Shown: in pieces, positions 5,941 through 6,911 of the stretch | Layout: each line of letters starts with the position of its first letter | How positions within the stretch are numbered: position 1 is the first letter of the stretch | Source: Bacillota bacterium | GTDB lineage: Bacteria; Bacillota; Clostridia; Peptostreptococcales; Anaerovoracaceae | Direction of reading: 5' to 3' | Length of the DNA: 6,911 nucleotides | Assembly: GCA_030535715.1 (NCBI GenBank) | Contig: JAUNRL010000059.1 | Location: 1 to 6,911, forward strand | Made by a program: the position numbers and the translations under genes | Notes under the pieces: model-generated | Told to the model about the DNA's origin: nothing | What the model saw: the letters and a program-made list of their open reading frames with translations, nothing else | The model's database searches: none

Positions 5941-6911
5941 CTAAAATAAACTGATCTGTGCCGTTTCGGGCAATCCCTCCAGTACGCCGTGGGCGCGCAG
6001 CTCCTCCAGTGCGGCCCGATTGACCCTCCCCCGGGCGCTCACATCTTCCACGGTCAGGTACGGCTGTTGCCGATAGCCTTCGGCCAGTGAGCGGGCCGCG
6101 TTCTCCCCGACGCCGTTGATGGCCAAAAAAGGGAGCCTGACCTTTCCCTCGTCGACGGTAAACCGGGTGGCGTCGGAGTGTCCGAGCCGGGCCGGCGCAA
6201 AGGCAAATCCTCTCGCGCACATCTCGCAGGCCACCTCCAGCACGGGCACATCCGCCTCCTCCTTTTTCGAGATGTCGGTGCCTGCCTTCGCGATCTCCGC
6301 AAGCCTTCGTTCAATGACTCTCTGACCCTGAAGGATTGTCTTTTCATCGAAGTTGTCCACTTTGGCGGTGAACCAGACCGCGTAGAATTCCAGCGGGTGA
6401 TACACCTTGTAGTAGGCGATCCGCGCGGACATAATCACGTAGGCCACCGCGTGGGCGCGTGGGAACATGTACTGGATCTTCTTGCAGGACTCGATATACC
6501 ATTCGGGCACGCCCTTCTCCGCCATCAAACTCTCCTGCTCATCGGTCAGACCCTTGCCCTTTCTCACCTTCTCCATAATCGTGAAGGCATCGGAATCGGG
6601 CAGCCCCTTCTTCCTCAGATAGTTCATGATGTCGTCCCGGGTGGCAATGGCCTCCTTCATGGTCGCCGTCTTCTCCACGATCAGGTCGCGGGCGTTGCCG
6701 ATCCAGACATCGGTGCCGTGGGAGAATCCGGAAATCCGGATCAGCTCCTCAAAGGTGGTCGGCCTGACGTCATCCAGCATCTGCCGGACAAAGGGAGTAC
6801 CGAATTCCGGAATGCCATAGCTGCCGTGGGTGAAAGGATAATCCGGATCCTTGATCCCCAGTCCTCCGGTCCCGTTGAAGATGGACATGACCAGAGGATC
6901 TTTGATGGGCA
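5941..6911 (-). CDS. polC: DNA polymerase III alpha subunit, PolC type (C-terminal 322 residues)
   Basis: PolC is the replicative DNA polymerase of Gram-positive bacteria, with a built-in 3'-5' exonuclease. Only the C-terminal part is present; the gene enters from the right window edge in frame (PIKDPLVMSIF...). Visible PolC signatures, numbered from the first visible residue, are GIPEFGTPFVRQML (32-45), ISGFSHGTDVWIGNA (59-73), EKVRKGKGLT (113-122), the PEWYIESCKKIQYMFPRAHA region (135-154) and the ARIAYYKVYHPL helix (162-173). A helix-hairpin-helix-like segment with INGVGENAA follows (264-272), then ARGRVNRAALEEL. The protein ends QISLF, the beta-clamp-binding motif found at PolC C-termini. 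The stop is TAG. The conserved catalytic Asp residues and the exonuclease domain lie outside the window. Being followed by rimP is typical of Clostridia and Bacilli. Confidence 0.97.
   Translation of the reverse strand, partial: PIKDPLVMSIFNGTGGLGIKDPDYPFTHGSYGIPEFGTPFVRQMLDDVRPTTFEELIRISGFSHGTDVWIGNARDLIVEKTATMKEAIATRDDIMNYLRKKGLPDSDAFTIMEKVRKGKGLTDEQESLMAEKGVPEWYIESCKKIQYMFPRAHAVAYVIMSARIAYYKVYHPLEFYAVWFTAKVDNFDEKTILQGQRVIERRLAEIAKAGTDISKKEEADVPVLEVACEMCARGFAFAPARLGHSDATRFTVDEGKVRLPFLAINGVGENAARSLAEGYRQQPYLTVEDVSARGRVNRAALEELRAHGVLEGLPETAQISLF

Noticed and set aside
1..6911. Mobile element, defence system, CRISPR array, tRNA or rRNA
   Set aside because: No transposase, integrase, spaced repeats, tRNA-like cloverleaf or rRNA sequence was seen; every gene belongs to the conserved operon.

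Overview
The window is a stretch of a Gram-positive (Bacillota) chromosome, transcribed entirely from the minus strand. It carries the conserved nusA-infB translation/transcription operon. The 3' gene polC encodes a PolC-type replicative polymerase, which is found in low-GC Gram-positive bacteria and their relatives. The order polC > rimP > nusA > ylxR > ylxQ > infB > rbfA > nrnA is the classic Bacilli/Clostridia arrangement. The GC-rich DNA, the long IF-2 N-terminal region (969 aa in total) and the acidic tail on NusA point to a fairly GC-rich member of class Clostridia. I cannot name a genus from the sequence alone.

Layout, read in the direction of transcription from high to low coordinates. 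The C-terminal 322 residues of PolC run from the window edge to 5941. A 110-bp gap (5831-5940) holds a sigma-A-like promoter directly after the polC stop, then a leader with a 9-bp hairpin followed by a short U-rich run. Next come rimP (ribosome maturation), nusA (elongation/termination factor), ylxR/rnpM and ylxQ (small RNA-binding proteins), infB (IF-2), rbfA (30S maturation) and the first 65 codons of an nrnA-type DHH phosphoesterase that runs off the window. The genes are packed tightly: 34 nt between rimP and nusA, a 14-nt overlap nusA/ylxR, an 11-nt overlap ylxR/ylxQ, 14 nt between ylxQ and infB, 4 nt between infB and rbfA, and a 4-nt ATGA overlap rbfA/nrnA.

The genes form one functional module. 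RimP and RbfA mature the 30S subunit, IF-2 brings initiator tRNA to it, NusA acts on RNA polymerase, YlxR and YlxQ bind RNA, and NrnA degrades very short RNAs. The leader hairpin ahead of rimP fits the known NusA autoregulation of this operon in Bacillus subtilis.

The most notable departure from the expected picture is ylxQ. Its conserved N-terminus (MVSKALRYLGLAKR) and the rest of the protein lie in different frames, separated by what looks like one missing G near 3776. This is either a real inactivating mutation or a sequence error. I found no mobile element, CRISPR array, tRNA, rRNA or new system. This is an ordinary core-genome region.
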